A stretch of DNA of 64,000 nucleotides from Clostridiales bacterium (GTDB taxonomy: Bacteria; Bacillota; Clostridia; Oscillospirales; CAG-272), in NCBI GenBank assembly GCA_012840355.1, contig DULN01000011.1, positions 1-64,000 of the forward strand, in the 5' to 3' direction. Positions 25,272-33,257 of this stretch are shown in pieces. A program made the position numbers and the translations under genes. The notes beneath the pieces are model-generated. The model was given only the letters and a program-made list of their open reading frames with translations. It was not told where the DNA came from and made no database searches. How positions within the stretch are numbered: the first letter of the stretch is position 1; each line of letters opens with the position of its first letter.

Positions 25272-27404
25272 ATGGGACCTGGGGTATTTGGGCCTCCGAG
25301 GATGAGCAACTGGCGCGATAAGCTAAAAGAGCCGCCACCCAAATCGCTGGCGGAGGTACCGTCGTACCTGTGGCGGCTTGTCTCGAAGTTCTGCTACAGG
25401 TTGATTTACATTTTCAAGCTCGTATGGGAGGCAAGGCCGTGGATACTGTTCCTCATGATGTTCATGTCGGTATTCAACGGCGTCTCGCCGGTTATCAGCG
25501 CCTATATCGGGCGCGAGCTGCTAAACTCCTTGGGCGACGCATACGGCGGCAAAATCGGCTTTGAAGTCGTAATGACGCTCTTGATCTTTCAGTTCGCATA
25601 CATATTCTTTGTGCGGCTGGTGCACAGCGTCAACGACATCCTCTCAAGGATTTCGGGCGAGCTAGTCGTAAACCACATCCAAGTTAAAATAATGAAAAAA
25701 GCCCGTGAGATAGACATCGCGAGCTTTGATATGCCGGAGTTTTACGAACGGTTTGAGAACGCCAGCAGGGAAGCAGGCCACAGGCCGATTCAGGTCATAA
25801 ACTCAACTTTCGGCATAATGAGTAATATAATTTCGATGGTCAGCTTTATCGTGATTTTAGCCGCGGTCAGCCCGTTTGCGCCGTGGATTATAGTCGCGAT
25901 GAGCATACCGTCGGCAATTATAAACTTTGTCTATAGGCGTAAAAACTTCAATTATGTACGCCACCGCTCCAAAGACCGCAGGCAGCTTGCGTATTACTCG
26001 GGCCTTTTGACCAACAAGGACATGGTCAAGGAGATACGCATTTTCGGGCTGTCGGACACGCTCATCGATCGCTATCAGCAGACATTCTGGAAGTATTTTG
26101 CGGGGCTGAAAAAGCTCTTTGTATCGGAGGGCTTGTGGAATATCGGCCTTACTTTGGTTTCATCTACCGTCAACTGCCTGCTTTTCCTTTACATCGCACG
26201 AGGGGTAAGCCAAGGCCTCTTTAAGATAGGCGACTACTCGCTGTACACCGGTGCGCTGAACTCGATAGCCGGCGGCGTGGCGGCGCTTATATCTACAACC
26301 GCGTCGATTTACGAGGGTACGCTGTTTATCGACAACATGATAGTATTCATGGCTGAGAAGAAGAACATTGTTTCGATTCTCCCCGTTCCCGCGCCGGTGC
26401 ATAGGCATACGCCCCATACGATAGAGTTCCGCAACGTTTCGTTCCGCTACCCGGGCACCGAGCGCGACGTTATCAAAAACGTCAGCTTTACGATAAACCC
26501 CGGAGAAACCGTGGTGCTCGTCGGGCTAAACGGCGCAGGCAAAACCACGCTTATTAAGCTTCTCACGCGGCTTTATGACCCGACAGAAGGCGAGATAATG
26601 CTCGACGGGCGAGATTTGCGCGAGTACGATCCCGAAGAGCTTTATAAGATATTCGGCATTATATTCCAAGACTTTGGCAGATACGCGGTCACCGTAACCG
26701 AGAACATCGCATTCGGCGATATTGAAAAGCAGCCTATCGATATGGGCGAGATAGCGACCGCAGCGGAGCAAAGCGACGCCGCGGATTTTATCGAGAAGCT
26801 AAACGATAAATACAACACGCCGCTGATGCGCATATTCGAGGAAAACGGCGTCGACCTTTCGATAGGCCAGTGGCAGAAGCTGGCTGTGGCGCGCGCATTT
26901 TACAGCGACTCGGACATTTTGATACTCGACGAGCCGACGGCGTCGCTTGACGCGCTCGCCGAGCAAGAGATATTCAACCAGTTTGACGAGCTGCGCAAGA
27001 ACAAGACGACGATATTCGTTTCGCACCGCCTCTCAAGCGCGACGACCGCCTCGAAAATTATCGTGCTCGAACAGGGCGAGCTTGTGGAGATGGGTACCCA
27101 CGCCGAGCTGATGAAGCTCAAAGGCAGGTATTATGAGCTGTTCACCACCCAGGCAAAGCGCTATCTGACCGAAGACGGCGACCGGATACTCGGCGAAGAG
27201 GGCAAGGATGCCGGCGAGGCGTATGGTACCGGCAAACCGCCTTTTGAGGGCGAAATGCAGGAGTTTGAGCAGACCGAGTTCGGCAGGGTGCCGGCATTCG
27301 AGCGCGCGGGGCGTCGCGGTCCGCCCGCAGCGGCTAAGCGCGCGGTGGGCGCGCCCCCTCCTAAAATGCAGCCGGGATTTGACGCCGCCCAGCAGCCAAG
27401 CTAA
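25272..27404 (+). CDS. ABC transporter, fused permease and ATPase (exporter type)
   Basis: A 710-residue half-transporter. Six membrane helices occupy about residues 50-340 and the nucleotide-binding domain about 375-620, with Walker A GLNGAGKTT, Q-loop FQDFG, an atypical signature LSIGQWQ, Walker B ILILDEPTAS and switch FVSHRLSS. It is followed by a low-complexity Pro/Ala/Arg-rich tail of about 80 residues that is probably poorly conserved. The family exports lipids, peptides or drugs, usually as homo- or heterodimer. No partner half is adjacent. The first codons (GPGVFGPPRM) may be unstructured, and the start could be the second Met at residue 11. Confidence 0.9.
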   Translation: MGPGVFGPPRMSNWRDKLKEPPPKSLAEVPSYLWRLVSKFCYRLIYIFKLVWEARPWILFLMMFMSVFNGVSPVISAYIGRELLNSLGDAYGGKIGFEVVMTLLIFQFAYIFFVRLVHSVNDILSRISGELVVNHIQVKIMKKAREIDIASFDMPEFYERFENASREAGHRPIQVINSTFGIMSNIISMVSFIVILAAVSPFAPWIIVAMSIPSAIINFVYRRKNFNYVRHRSKDRRQLAYYSGLLTNKDMVKEIRIFGLSDTLIDRYQQTFWKYFAGLKKLFVSEGLWNIGLTLVSSTVNCLLFLYIARGVSQGLFKIGDYSLYTGALNSIAGGVAALISTTASIYEGTLFIDNMIVFMAEKKNIVSILPVPAPVHRHTPHTIEFRNVSFRYPGTERDVIKNVSFTINPGETVVLVGLNGAGKTTLIKLLTRLYDPTEGEIMLDGRDLREYDPEELYKIFGIIFQDFGRYAVTVTENIAFGDIEKQPIDMGEIATAAEQSDAADFIEKLNDKYNTPLMRIFEENGVDLSIGQWQKLAVARAFYSDSDILILDEPTASLDALAEQEIFNQFDELRKNKTTIFVSHRLSSATTASKIIVLEQGELVEMGTHAELMKLKGRYYELFTTQAKRYLTEDGDRILGEEGKDAGEAYGTGKPPFEGEMQEFEQTEFGRVPAFERAGRRGPPAAAKRAVGAPPPKMQPGFDAAQQPS

Positions 27405-27419
27405 AAACATTTCGATGGT

Positions 27420-27456
27420 CAAAAAAAGAGGCTCCCAGAAAGGAGCCTCTTTTTGT
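27420..27456. terminator. Bidirectional terminator between convergent genes
   Basis: GAGGCTCC and GGAGCCTC pair around a six-base loop, with A tracts on one side and TTTTTGT on the other. It separates the ABC gene from the CAP-domain gene. Confidence 0.85.
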
Positions 27457-27486
27457 CTTATTTTAAATTTGTTCTTTTTTACCGGA

Positions 27487-28428
27487 TTAGCCGATAAACA
27501 TCTGGCACCAGTAGTTGCCGTTTGCGGTGTAGCCTACGCCGATCTGGGTGAACGAGGCGTTGAGGATGTTAGCCCTGTGGCCTTCCGAGTTCATCCAAGC
27601 GTCGACGACTGCCTTAGCGGTGCTGTAGCCCATGGCAATGTTCTCGCCCGCGGTGCGGTAGGAGATGCCAAAGCTGCGCATCATGTCAAACGGCGAGCCG
27701 TAGGTCGGGCTGGTGTGCGAGAAGTAGCGGTTCTTCGCCATGTCCTCAGCCTTAATGCGTGCTACACGGCTGAGCTCTTCGTTCAGAGTCAGCTTGCCGA
27801 GGCCGTACGAAGCGCGTATCTGGTTGACGAGCTCGACAACCTCGCGCTCGATTGCCAGGACCGAGGAGCCCGAAGGCGTCTCGACCGGCTTCTGAGGCTG
27901 AGCAGGCTGGGCCGGTTTCTGAGGAGTCTCTACCGGCTTCTGGGGCTGGACAGGCTGTGCAGGCTTCTGAGGAGTCTCAACCGGCTTGTTGGGAGTTACC
28001 GGGGTGTTGCCGTTGCCGTTGTTGGCGTTGTTGTTGCCGGCGGGGGTGCCGCAGGCTGTATTGTACTTATTGATTATATCCTGCACGTTGACGTTGCCCG
28101 AGCAGTCTATTTCTTTGCCGTTGATAATGACTTTCACGGCATTGGGGGTCGAGGTCGAGCAGCTTTTGACGTCAACCTTAGCGCCGGGAAGGCAGCTCTG
28201 GAGGCTGTTCTTTATTGCCTGGCAAACCTTGTTGTAGTCGTTGCCGTTCTTAAGCGCGCCGAGCAGTGCCGAGCAGTCGGCGCCTGCGTATGTAGCAACA
28301 TTCTTAATAGAATTTATGTTAGCTACGTTAGGCACGCATGCGGCAAACGCGGAGACGCTTGCGACAGCCATGATGGATATTGCGCAAAGCACTGCCGCCA
28401 TGGTCCGCTTTATAATGTTTTTCTTCAT
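27487..28428 (-). CDS. Secreted CAP/SCP-domain protein with proline-rich repeats
   Basis: A 313-residue exported protein. Signal peptide 1-29 (ends VSAFA). An N-terminal Cys-containing domain (about 31-125), a Asn-rich spacer, then a 16-residue repeat of the type KPVETPQKPAQP(V/A)QPQ present twice plus a partial third, and a C-terminal CAP domain (about 195-313) with the conserved HxxxxxxHRANILN region (SEGHRANILN) and GENIAMG. It should be in the cell wall or secreted. CAP proteins in Clostridia are often linked to sporulation or wall biology, but the role here is unknown. Confidence 0.9.
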   Translation of the reverse strand: MKKNIIKRTMAAVLCAISIMAVASVSAFAACVPNVANINSIKNVATYAGADCSALLGALKNGNDYNKVCQAIKNSLQSCLPGAKVDVKSCSTSTPNAVKVIINGKEIDCSGNVNVQDIINKYNTACGTPAGNNNANNGNGNTPVTPNKPVETPQKPAQPVQPQKPVETPQKPAQPAQPQKPVETPSGSSVLAIEREVVELVNQIRASYGLGKLTLNEELSRVARIKAEDMAKNRYFSHTSPTYGSPFDMMRSFGISYRTAGENIAMGYSTAKAVVDAWMNSEGHRANILNASFTQIGVGYTANGNYWCQMFIG

Positions 28429-28484
28429 TCTTTCTCTCCTTGACTTGCTGTGTTAAATTGACCGTTTCTTAACGGCGCGCTTGT

Positions 28485-28513
28485 ATTATAACGCAGCGTA
28501 CCAGCCAGTTCAA
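28485..28513 (-). promoter_or_regulatory. Sigma-A promoter of the CAP-domain gene
   Basis: TTGAAC and TATAAT are 17 bases apart on the minus strand, about 57 bases before the ATG. The 5' leader contains a small CCGTT/AACGG hairpin. Confidence 0.8.
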
Positions 28514-28780
28514 CCCACAATATTACCCTCATTCGGTACATGATTCCTGCGCCGCTAGGCAAACCGAGCCGCTGCATCGGCATATTTCCCAATAAACTTT
28601 TAAAGGTGAAAGGCTATTTATATAAGTTCACCTGATAATTACGCCGTGATTTTTTGTCGATATTAACATAGAAGCAGATGCATTTTATGGAAGAATTTTT
28701 TATTTGGCATAATTTGCAGGTTTTAGGATATTCGCGCACATAGATGGAAAGCATTTGCGCAAAGCTTTTATTCTCTTTGG

Positions 28781-28990
28781 AAAATAAAAAAACCTCCCGC
28801 GAGGGGAGGGTAGGTGGTTTTGGTATTCATCCGGCGTCCAAAGATGCTGCCCAGCTGCAACCCTCGCAGCAGGGATAGCTGGCGCAGGATTTTCGGACGC
28901 CGGCACACGGCTCATGCAGCGTGGCGCTGCATAGCAGCGATAAAGCTAAAGCTCCCATGCGGGCGCGGCGAAAGCTGCCGTGATGCCCGC
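28781..28990 (-). ncRNA. Candidate structured RNA downstream of rpsI
   Basis: Between rpsI and the CAP promoter the minus strand can form three strong hairpins: 28959-28990 (GCGGGC/GCCCGC with inner CGGC/GCCG), 28914-28932 (ATGCAGCG/CGCTGCAT, three-base loop), and a long arm 28831-28903 closed by CCGGCGTCC/GGACGCCGG with inner CCAGCT/AGCTGG and CCCT/AGGG. A terminator follows: CCTCCC/GGGAGG (28793-28809) then TTTTTTT. No ORF with a credible start is present. It may be processed from the rplM-rpsI message or have its own promoter. I could not match it to a known RNA family. Confidence 0.45.
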
Positions 28991-29002
28991 AAAAAGGCTT
29001 TT

Positions 29003-29404
29003 TTATCGCTTCGAGAACTGGGGCGCGCGGCGTGCGGCTTTGAGGCCGTACTTTTTGCGCTCTTTCATGCGTGGGTCGCGCGTGAGGAAGCCCGCTTTCT
29101 TAAGTAAGGGGCGGTAAGACTCGTCGACGCTGAGCAGTGCGCGCGCGATGCCGTGGCGTATTGCGCCTGCCTGGCCGGAGAACCCGCCGCCGTTAACGCG
29201 GCATACGACGTCGAACTTGCCGGCGGTGTTTGTAATCGCGAACGGCTGGTTGACGATGAGCTTGAGGGTGTCAAGCCCGAAGTAATCGTCTATATCGCGG
29301 TTGTTAATAGTTATTTTGCCGGTGCCAGGATAAAGGCGCACGCGTGCTACGGATTTCTTCCTTCTGCCGGTCCCGTAGAAATACGGTTTATCGCTCGTAA
29401 ACAT
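29003..29404 (-). CDS. rpsI: 30S ribosomal protein S9
   Basis: A 133-residue S9 with the family segments [15 protein letters not shown] near the N-terminus, [20 protein letters not shown] and the basic C-terminal tail ending PQFSKR, which reaches the decoding centre. It follows rplM after 30 bp, the standard pairing. A region rich in hairpins and ending in a terminator lies just downstream. Confidence 0.97.
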   Translation of the reverse strand: MFTSDKPYFYGTGRRKKSVARVRLYPGTGKITINNRDIDDYFGLDTLKLIVNQPFAITNTAGKFDVVCRVNGGGFSGQAGAIRHGIARALLSVDESYRPLLKKAGFLTRDPRMKERKKYGLKAARRAPQFSKR

Positions 29405-29434
29405 GATTTTGTTCAGTCGTCCTTTCCTTTGTCC

Positions 29435-29863
29435 TTAAAATTCGCGGGCAATGGGCTTTTGGGCCTGGTGCTTATGCTCGGGGCCTCTGTAGACTTTCAG
29501 CCTAGTAATTGCTTTGCGGCCGATCGAGTTTTTGGGAAGCATGCCTTTGACGGCAAGCATCATGGCAAACTCGGGTTTCTTCTGCATAAGCTCGCGGTAG
29601 CTGGTTGATTTGAGCCCGCCGACATAGCCGGAATGACGGCGATAGAACTTCTGGTCAAGTTTATTGCCGGTCAATACGGCTTTTTCCGCGTTTACTATGA
29701 TAACGAATTCACCGCAGTCGACATGCGGGGTGAACTCGGGACGATGTTTTCCGCGCAGAATAGTTGCCGCAGCCGCTGCGGTCTTGCCGAGAGGCTTACC
29801 GGCGGCGTCGAGCACGTACCACTTGCGTTCGACGGTCTCTTTTTTCGCCATGAACGTGGTCAT
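29435..29863 (-). CDS. rplM: 50S ribosomal protein L13
   Basis: A 142-residue L13 with [32 protein letters not shown] and [12 protein letters not shown]. The start is the ATG with GGAGG eleven bases upstream. An earlier ATG (29881) overlaps that site and would add six residues. It leads the rplM-rpsI operon. Confidence 0.96.
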   Translation of the reverse strand: MTTFMAKKETVERKWYVLDAAGKPLGKTAAAAATILRGKHRPEFTPHVDCGEFVIIVNAEKAVLTGNKLDQKFYRRHSGYVGGLKSTSYRELMQKKPEFAMMLAVKGMLPKNSIGRKAITRLKVYRGPEHKHQAQKPIAREF

Positions 29864-29923
29864 TGAGACTAAATCCTCCATTTGTTGTTTAAAACGAAAA
29901 ACGCTAAAATTGCAAGCTTTAAA

Positions 29924-29953
29924 AGTATATCATGCCTCGCCTGTATTTGTCAA
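29924..29953 (-). promoter_or_regulatory. Promoter of rplM-rpsI
   Basis: On the minus strand TTGACA (29948-29953) and TATACT (29924-29929) are 18 bases apart, followed by a leader of about 60 bases before the L13 start. Confidence 0.8.
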
Positions 29954-30074
29954 GGGGCACAAGCGAAAAAAAACCGGATTTTTTAAAATAACAACTCGGG
30001 AGAGCCGTTTTCCTTTCATTTTTGGCCCTAATGCTCGTTGTATTTCGCTCGCAGAATAATGTTTTTACCGCGCC

Positions 30075-31265
30075 CTAATCCGGCAGGTTTCCATTGCCGT
30101 CTGTAGAGAGCGTCGCGGTATCGTCGCGCAGGCAAATGACGACGTCGGGCTTATACTCGTCGATATACTCGTATATCGTTTTTGTGGTATTGTGCCTGAA
30201 GTCAAGCGCCACCATGGTGTCAAATGAGCAGTAAAGCACGGTTTCAAGCGCGTTTGTAAACGAGTCGCCAAAGATTATGCAGTCGGGCAGCCACGGCCTG
30301 CCGGTCTGTATCACCGTCTCAGCGATGTCCCCGCCCATATAAAGCGTGTAAGCAACTTCGGTATCGCTTGAGGGCGGCAAAAAATACACCACCGGCGGGC
30401 TGGGGTTGCCGTTGTCGGTACGCGTGAACGCGACGGGATTTTTCCAGATTATATACTCGAGCTTGTCGTTATACCCCGCGAGGTTATAGATCTTCCGCCC
30501 GCGCGAGCCGTTAAAAGTATTTGGCAGCGTGACAAAGGTCGCGTCGGTTTTGGCTTCGACATTCACGCCGAGCGAGCTGAGCGTGTCGCACAAAGTCAGG
30601 TAGGTCAGGTACGCGCCGCGGAGGTTATAATGGTGGTCGGTGCGCGCGTAGTATTCGGCGCCGGTGCCGTCGCGTGATTTTTCTTTGAACACCGGGCGCA
30701 TGTCAAGGTAGTTTACGCCGAGCTCGTCCATCGCGGCGGCAAACGCCGAGTTTTGCGACTCGAGTTTTAGCCGTCCGGAAAAAAGCCCGCCCGGGTAAGC
30801 CTCGCGCAGTATCGAGCACTGCTCGGGCACATTTATATAAAGGAACACGCCGCCGTAGTTTTCGACATAGCGCGCAAGCTTCGCATACCTTTGCGCCATT
30901 TTTGAGGCGAGCGCCTCAGCGCCGGTGTCGGGCGCGTCTGCGGCGACGTATGGCAGAAGCGCCGAGTCGGTGATAACCACGTCCCGCACAACCTTGTGCC
31001 CCGTGGCAAGCTCGAGCGCCGTGTCAAGTCGAATCCAGCCGTCACGCGCCCAAATACGGTCGGACAGGTATGTTTCCCAGCCTAAGAAGTATTTGCCCGA
31101 CATAAGACTCTCTTTTGTCATTACCGGCGGGTCGGCGAGCCGGCGGTTTTCGGCGACCGAAATCTCCTTCGGCGGCTCGATTTTCGTAAGCACGGGGATG
31201 GCGAATATCGCCACCGCAAAAAACGTTACCAACATGTATTTTTCGAGGAATTCTAAGAGCTTCAT
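30075..31265 (-). CDS. DHHW/AlgJ-like O-acyltransferase partner protein
   Basis: A 396-residue protein anchored by an N-terminal helix (about 10-30) with an extracytoplasmic SGNH/AlgX-like domain. The diagnostic DHHW-type motif is RTDHHYNLRGAYL, and a Ser-containing block FGDSFTNALE appears near the C-terminus, matching the catalytic triad plan of the alginate O-acetylation proteins. It starts one base after the stop of the MBOAT gene, so the two are coupled. The pair should transfer an acyl group, probably acetyl, to a secreted or wall polymer. The polymer is unknown. The longer frame lacks a ribosome site. Confidence 0.88.
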   Translation of the reverse strand: MKLLEFLEKYMLVTFFAVAIFAIPVLTKIEPPKEISVAENRRLADPPVMTKESLMSGKYFLGWETYLSDRIWARDGWIRLDTALELATGHKVVRDVVITDSALLPYVAADAPDTGAEALASKMAQRYAKLARYVENYGGVFLYINVPEQCSILREAYPGGLFSGRLKLESQNSAFAAAMDELGVNYLDMRPVFKEKSRDGTGAEYYARTDHHYNLRGAYLTYLTLCDTLSSLGVNVEAKTDATFVTLPNTFNGSRGRKIYNLAGYNDKLEYIIWKNPVAFTRTDNGNPSPPVVYFLPPSSDTEVAYTLYMGGDIAETVIQTGRPWLPDCIIFGDSFTNALETVLYCSFDTMVALDFRHNTTKTIYEYIDEYKPDVVICLRDDTATLSTDGNGNLPD

Positions 31266-31266
31266 A

Positions 31267-32685
31267 TTAGAACCTAAAATAAATGAAGGGATTGAAGGTC
31301 GAGGAAACCACGCGAGCGGTGCATAAAACAAAAAGCAGACAGCACAAAGCGTCGCGCGCGACCCTATAGACTAGTTTTCCTTCAAATTTTGCGGATATAG
31401 CCTTCGCTATGGGCATAGAGAGCAAAACGCCTAGGACCAGCTCAAACCTATTCTCATAAAGCAGAGCGAGCGCGTGCTGCGCTCCGCCTGCCGTGCCGGC
31501 AGTGGGCACGAACATCGCGCCGAGCCAGGCGAACGCCGTGCCAAAGTCGGGCGCGGTGAAAAAAACCCAGCCTATGACAACCGCAAGCAGCGTATATGCG
31601 TGCCCGACAGCGCGCGGAAGCCGCTGCAGTACTTTGCCGAGGAATAGCTTTTCAAGTATAAGCAGTACCGCGAAGTACAGCCCCCAGAGCACGAAGTTCC
31701 ACGCCGCGCCGTGCCACAGCCCCGTGAGCATCCATACGATTAGGATGTTGAAAATCTGCCGGGGCAGCCCGCGCCGGTTGCCGCCGAGCGGGATATAGAC
31801 GTAGTCGCGGAACCAAGTTGACAGCGAGATATGCCAGCGCCGCCAATAGTCTGTCACCGAGCGCGCGGTGTAGGGGTAGTTGAAATTCTCCTCAAATGTA
31901 AACCCGAACACATGACCAAGCCCGATTGCCATATCGGAGTAGCCCGAAAAATCAAAAAGTATCTGAAGCGAGTATGCCGCCGCGGCGAGCCACACCTCTG
32001 CGCTCGAAAGGGATCCTGCCGGAAGCGCGAAAATCTCGCTTGCCAGCGCGCCCGCAGGATTTGCCAAAAGCAGCTTTTTCGCTAGCCCGAAAATAAACCG
32101 CCTGATTCCAGCCGTGATTTCAGCAAGGTTTTCATCGCGGTTCCCCAGCGCCTCGGCGATTGTCTGGTATCGCACTATGGGGCCGGCGACAAGCTGCGGG
32201 AAAAGCGAGATATATGTCGCGACGTATAAAATATTGCGCTGCGCGGGCACATCGCCACGCACGACGTCGAATACATAGCTCATGCCTTGGAAGGTAAAAA
32301 ACGAGATGCCGATAGGCATGGCTATGTTAGGCACCGCGAGCCTGCCGCCGAAAATAAAGTTAAGGTTTTCGGCGATAAAGCCCGCATATTTAAAATACCC
32401 TATAATCGCAAGGTTAAAAGCGGTGGCGAGCGCAGCTATAAATCGCCGCGCCGATTTGCCCTGTAACCCTTTTTCTGAATCAAGAAAAAGAGCGAAAAGC
32501 CAGTTGCCGGTAATCGAGCCGAGCATCACTACTATTGCTTTTGGCTCGCCGTAAAAATAGAAAAAAAGGCTGCTTATAAGCAGCACCATATTCCGCGCTG
32601 CGCGGAATTTTTTAGGTATCACAAAATAAGCCGCCAAAACCGCGGGCAAAAATAAAAACAGAAAGACGGTGCTGCTGAATACCAT
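31267..32685 (-). CDS. MBOAT family O-acyltransferase (AlgI/DltB-like)
   Basis: A 472-residue polytopic membrane enzyme with about 11 helices. Family markers are the block TDYWRRWHISLSTWFRDY and the catalytic histidine in LTGLWHGAAW. It moves an acyl group across the membrane to the partner protein encoded next. I choose the ATG with CGGAG four bases upstream. The frame continues 28 codons further up, but through the promoter. No polysaccharide genes are adjacent, so the substrate cannot be named. Confidence 0.93.
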   Translation of the reverse strand: MVFSSTVFLFLFLPAVLAAYFVIPKKFRAARNMVLLISSLFFYFYGEPKAIVVMLGSITGNWLFALFLDSEKGLQGKSARRFIAALATAFNLAIIGYFKYAGFIAENLNFIFGGRLAVPNIAMPIGISFFTFQGMSYVFDVVRGDVPAQRNILYVATYISLFPQLVAGPIVRYQTIAEALGNRDENLAEITAGIRRFIFGLAKKLLLANPAGALASEIFALPAGSLSSAEVWLAAAAYSLQILFDFSGYSDMAIGLGHVFGFTFEENFNYPYTARSVTDYWRRWHISLSTWFRDYVYIPLGGNRRGLPRQIFNILIVWMLTGLWHGAAWNFVLWGLYFAVLLILEKLFLGKVLQRLPRAVGHAYTLLAVVIGWVFFTAPDFGTAFAWLGAMFVPTAGTAGGAQHALALLYENRFELVLGVLLSMPIAKAISAKFEGKLVYRVARDALCCLLFVLCTARVVSSTFNPFIYFRF

Positions 32686-32736
32686 AACGCTCCGTAGTAT
32701 AAATAAAATGCGCGCGGGGATCCCGCGACCGCTGAA

Positions 32737-32765
32737 ATGATACCACAACAGCTTCGCCAAGTCAA
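32737..32765 (-). promoter_or_regulatory. Promoter of the MBOAT operon
   Basis: TTGACT (32760-32765) and TATCAT (32737-32742) are 17 bases apart on the minus strand, with TTGTGG just before the -10 box. Confidence 0.8.
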
Positions 32766-32800
32766 GCAAAAATCGCCTTATGCGCCGCGTTTCGCTCTGC

Positions 32801-32830
32801 TTGACAAAAACGCGCGCGAAATGTTATCAT
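32801..32830 (+). promoter_or_regulatory. Promoter of the zincin-helicase operon
   Basis: TTGACA (32801-32806) and TATCAT (32825-32830) are 18 bases apart. It is back to back with the MBOAT promoter. Confidence 0.7.
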
Positions 32831-32863
32831 TAATTAGTTAAGGTATGGGGAGTTGGTGTCGGC

Positions 32864-33253
32864 GTGGTATCAAAGCGGGAGTTTGACGAGCTGCTCGATA
32901 AGCTTGCCTGCGAGCTGCCGCAGGAGTTTTACAGGTATCTCAACGGCGGCATCATAGTGCTCGACTGGGCAAAAACGCACCCGAGCGCGCCGGGCGGCGG
33001 CTTATATGTACTCGGCGAGTACCGGCACGACCGCGCGATGGGGCGCTACATAGTTATTTATTACGGCAGCTTTATGAAGCTATACCCCTTTCACACGCCC
33101 GAGCAGCTAGAGCCGGTTTTGCGCTCCACGCTGCGCCATGAGTTCAGGCACCACCTCGAATCGCTGGCGGGGATTACCACGCTCGCCGACAAGGACAGGG
33201 AAAAACTTGAAAAATGGCTCTCGGCTACCGCGGCTGACGGGCACGAGAGGTAA
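32864..33253 (+). CDS. Minimal zinc metallopeptidase-like protein (zincin_1 type)
   Basis: A 129-residue protein with the motif RHEFRHHLE near residue 90, a HExxH variant, preceded by YHxxx-like strand segments (YIVIYYGSFMKLY). This matches the small metallopeptidase family with the plan acidic N-terminus, beta strands and HExxH helix. There is no signal peptide or membrane segment, so it is cytoplasmic. The start is a GTG with GGGGAG eleven bases upstream. The helicase gene begins four bases after its stop, and the pair shares a promoter. A substrate is not known for this family. Confidence 0.82.
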   Translation: MVSKREFDELLDKLACELPQEFYRYLNGGIIVLDWAKTHPSAPGGGLYVLGEYRHDRAMGRYIVIYYGSFMKLYPFHTPEQLEPVLRSTLRHEFRHHLESLAGITTLADKDREKLEKWLSATAADGHER

Positions 33254-33257
33254 CCTT

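Noticed and set aside
27208..28443. A 411-codon plus-strand frame across the CAP-domain gene
   Set aside because: It is antisense to a clear secreted CAP protein with signal peptide and promoter, and its product has no recognisable domain. It is a shadow frame from GC-rich third positions.
28831..28903. A cobalamin, SRP or tmRNA identity for the folded segment
   Set aside because: None of the invariant sequence blocks of those RNAs is present.
28700..28915. Minus-strand 71-codon frame in the region after rpsI
   Set aside because: It runs through the hairpin arm and terminator described there, lacks a ribosome site and has no protein-like composition.
33138..33257. Longer form of the helicase
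   Set aside because: It overlaps the zincin gene in another frame, and the ATG at 33258 has a good ribosome site.
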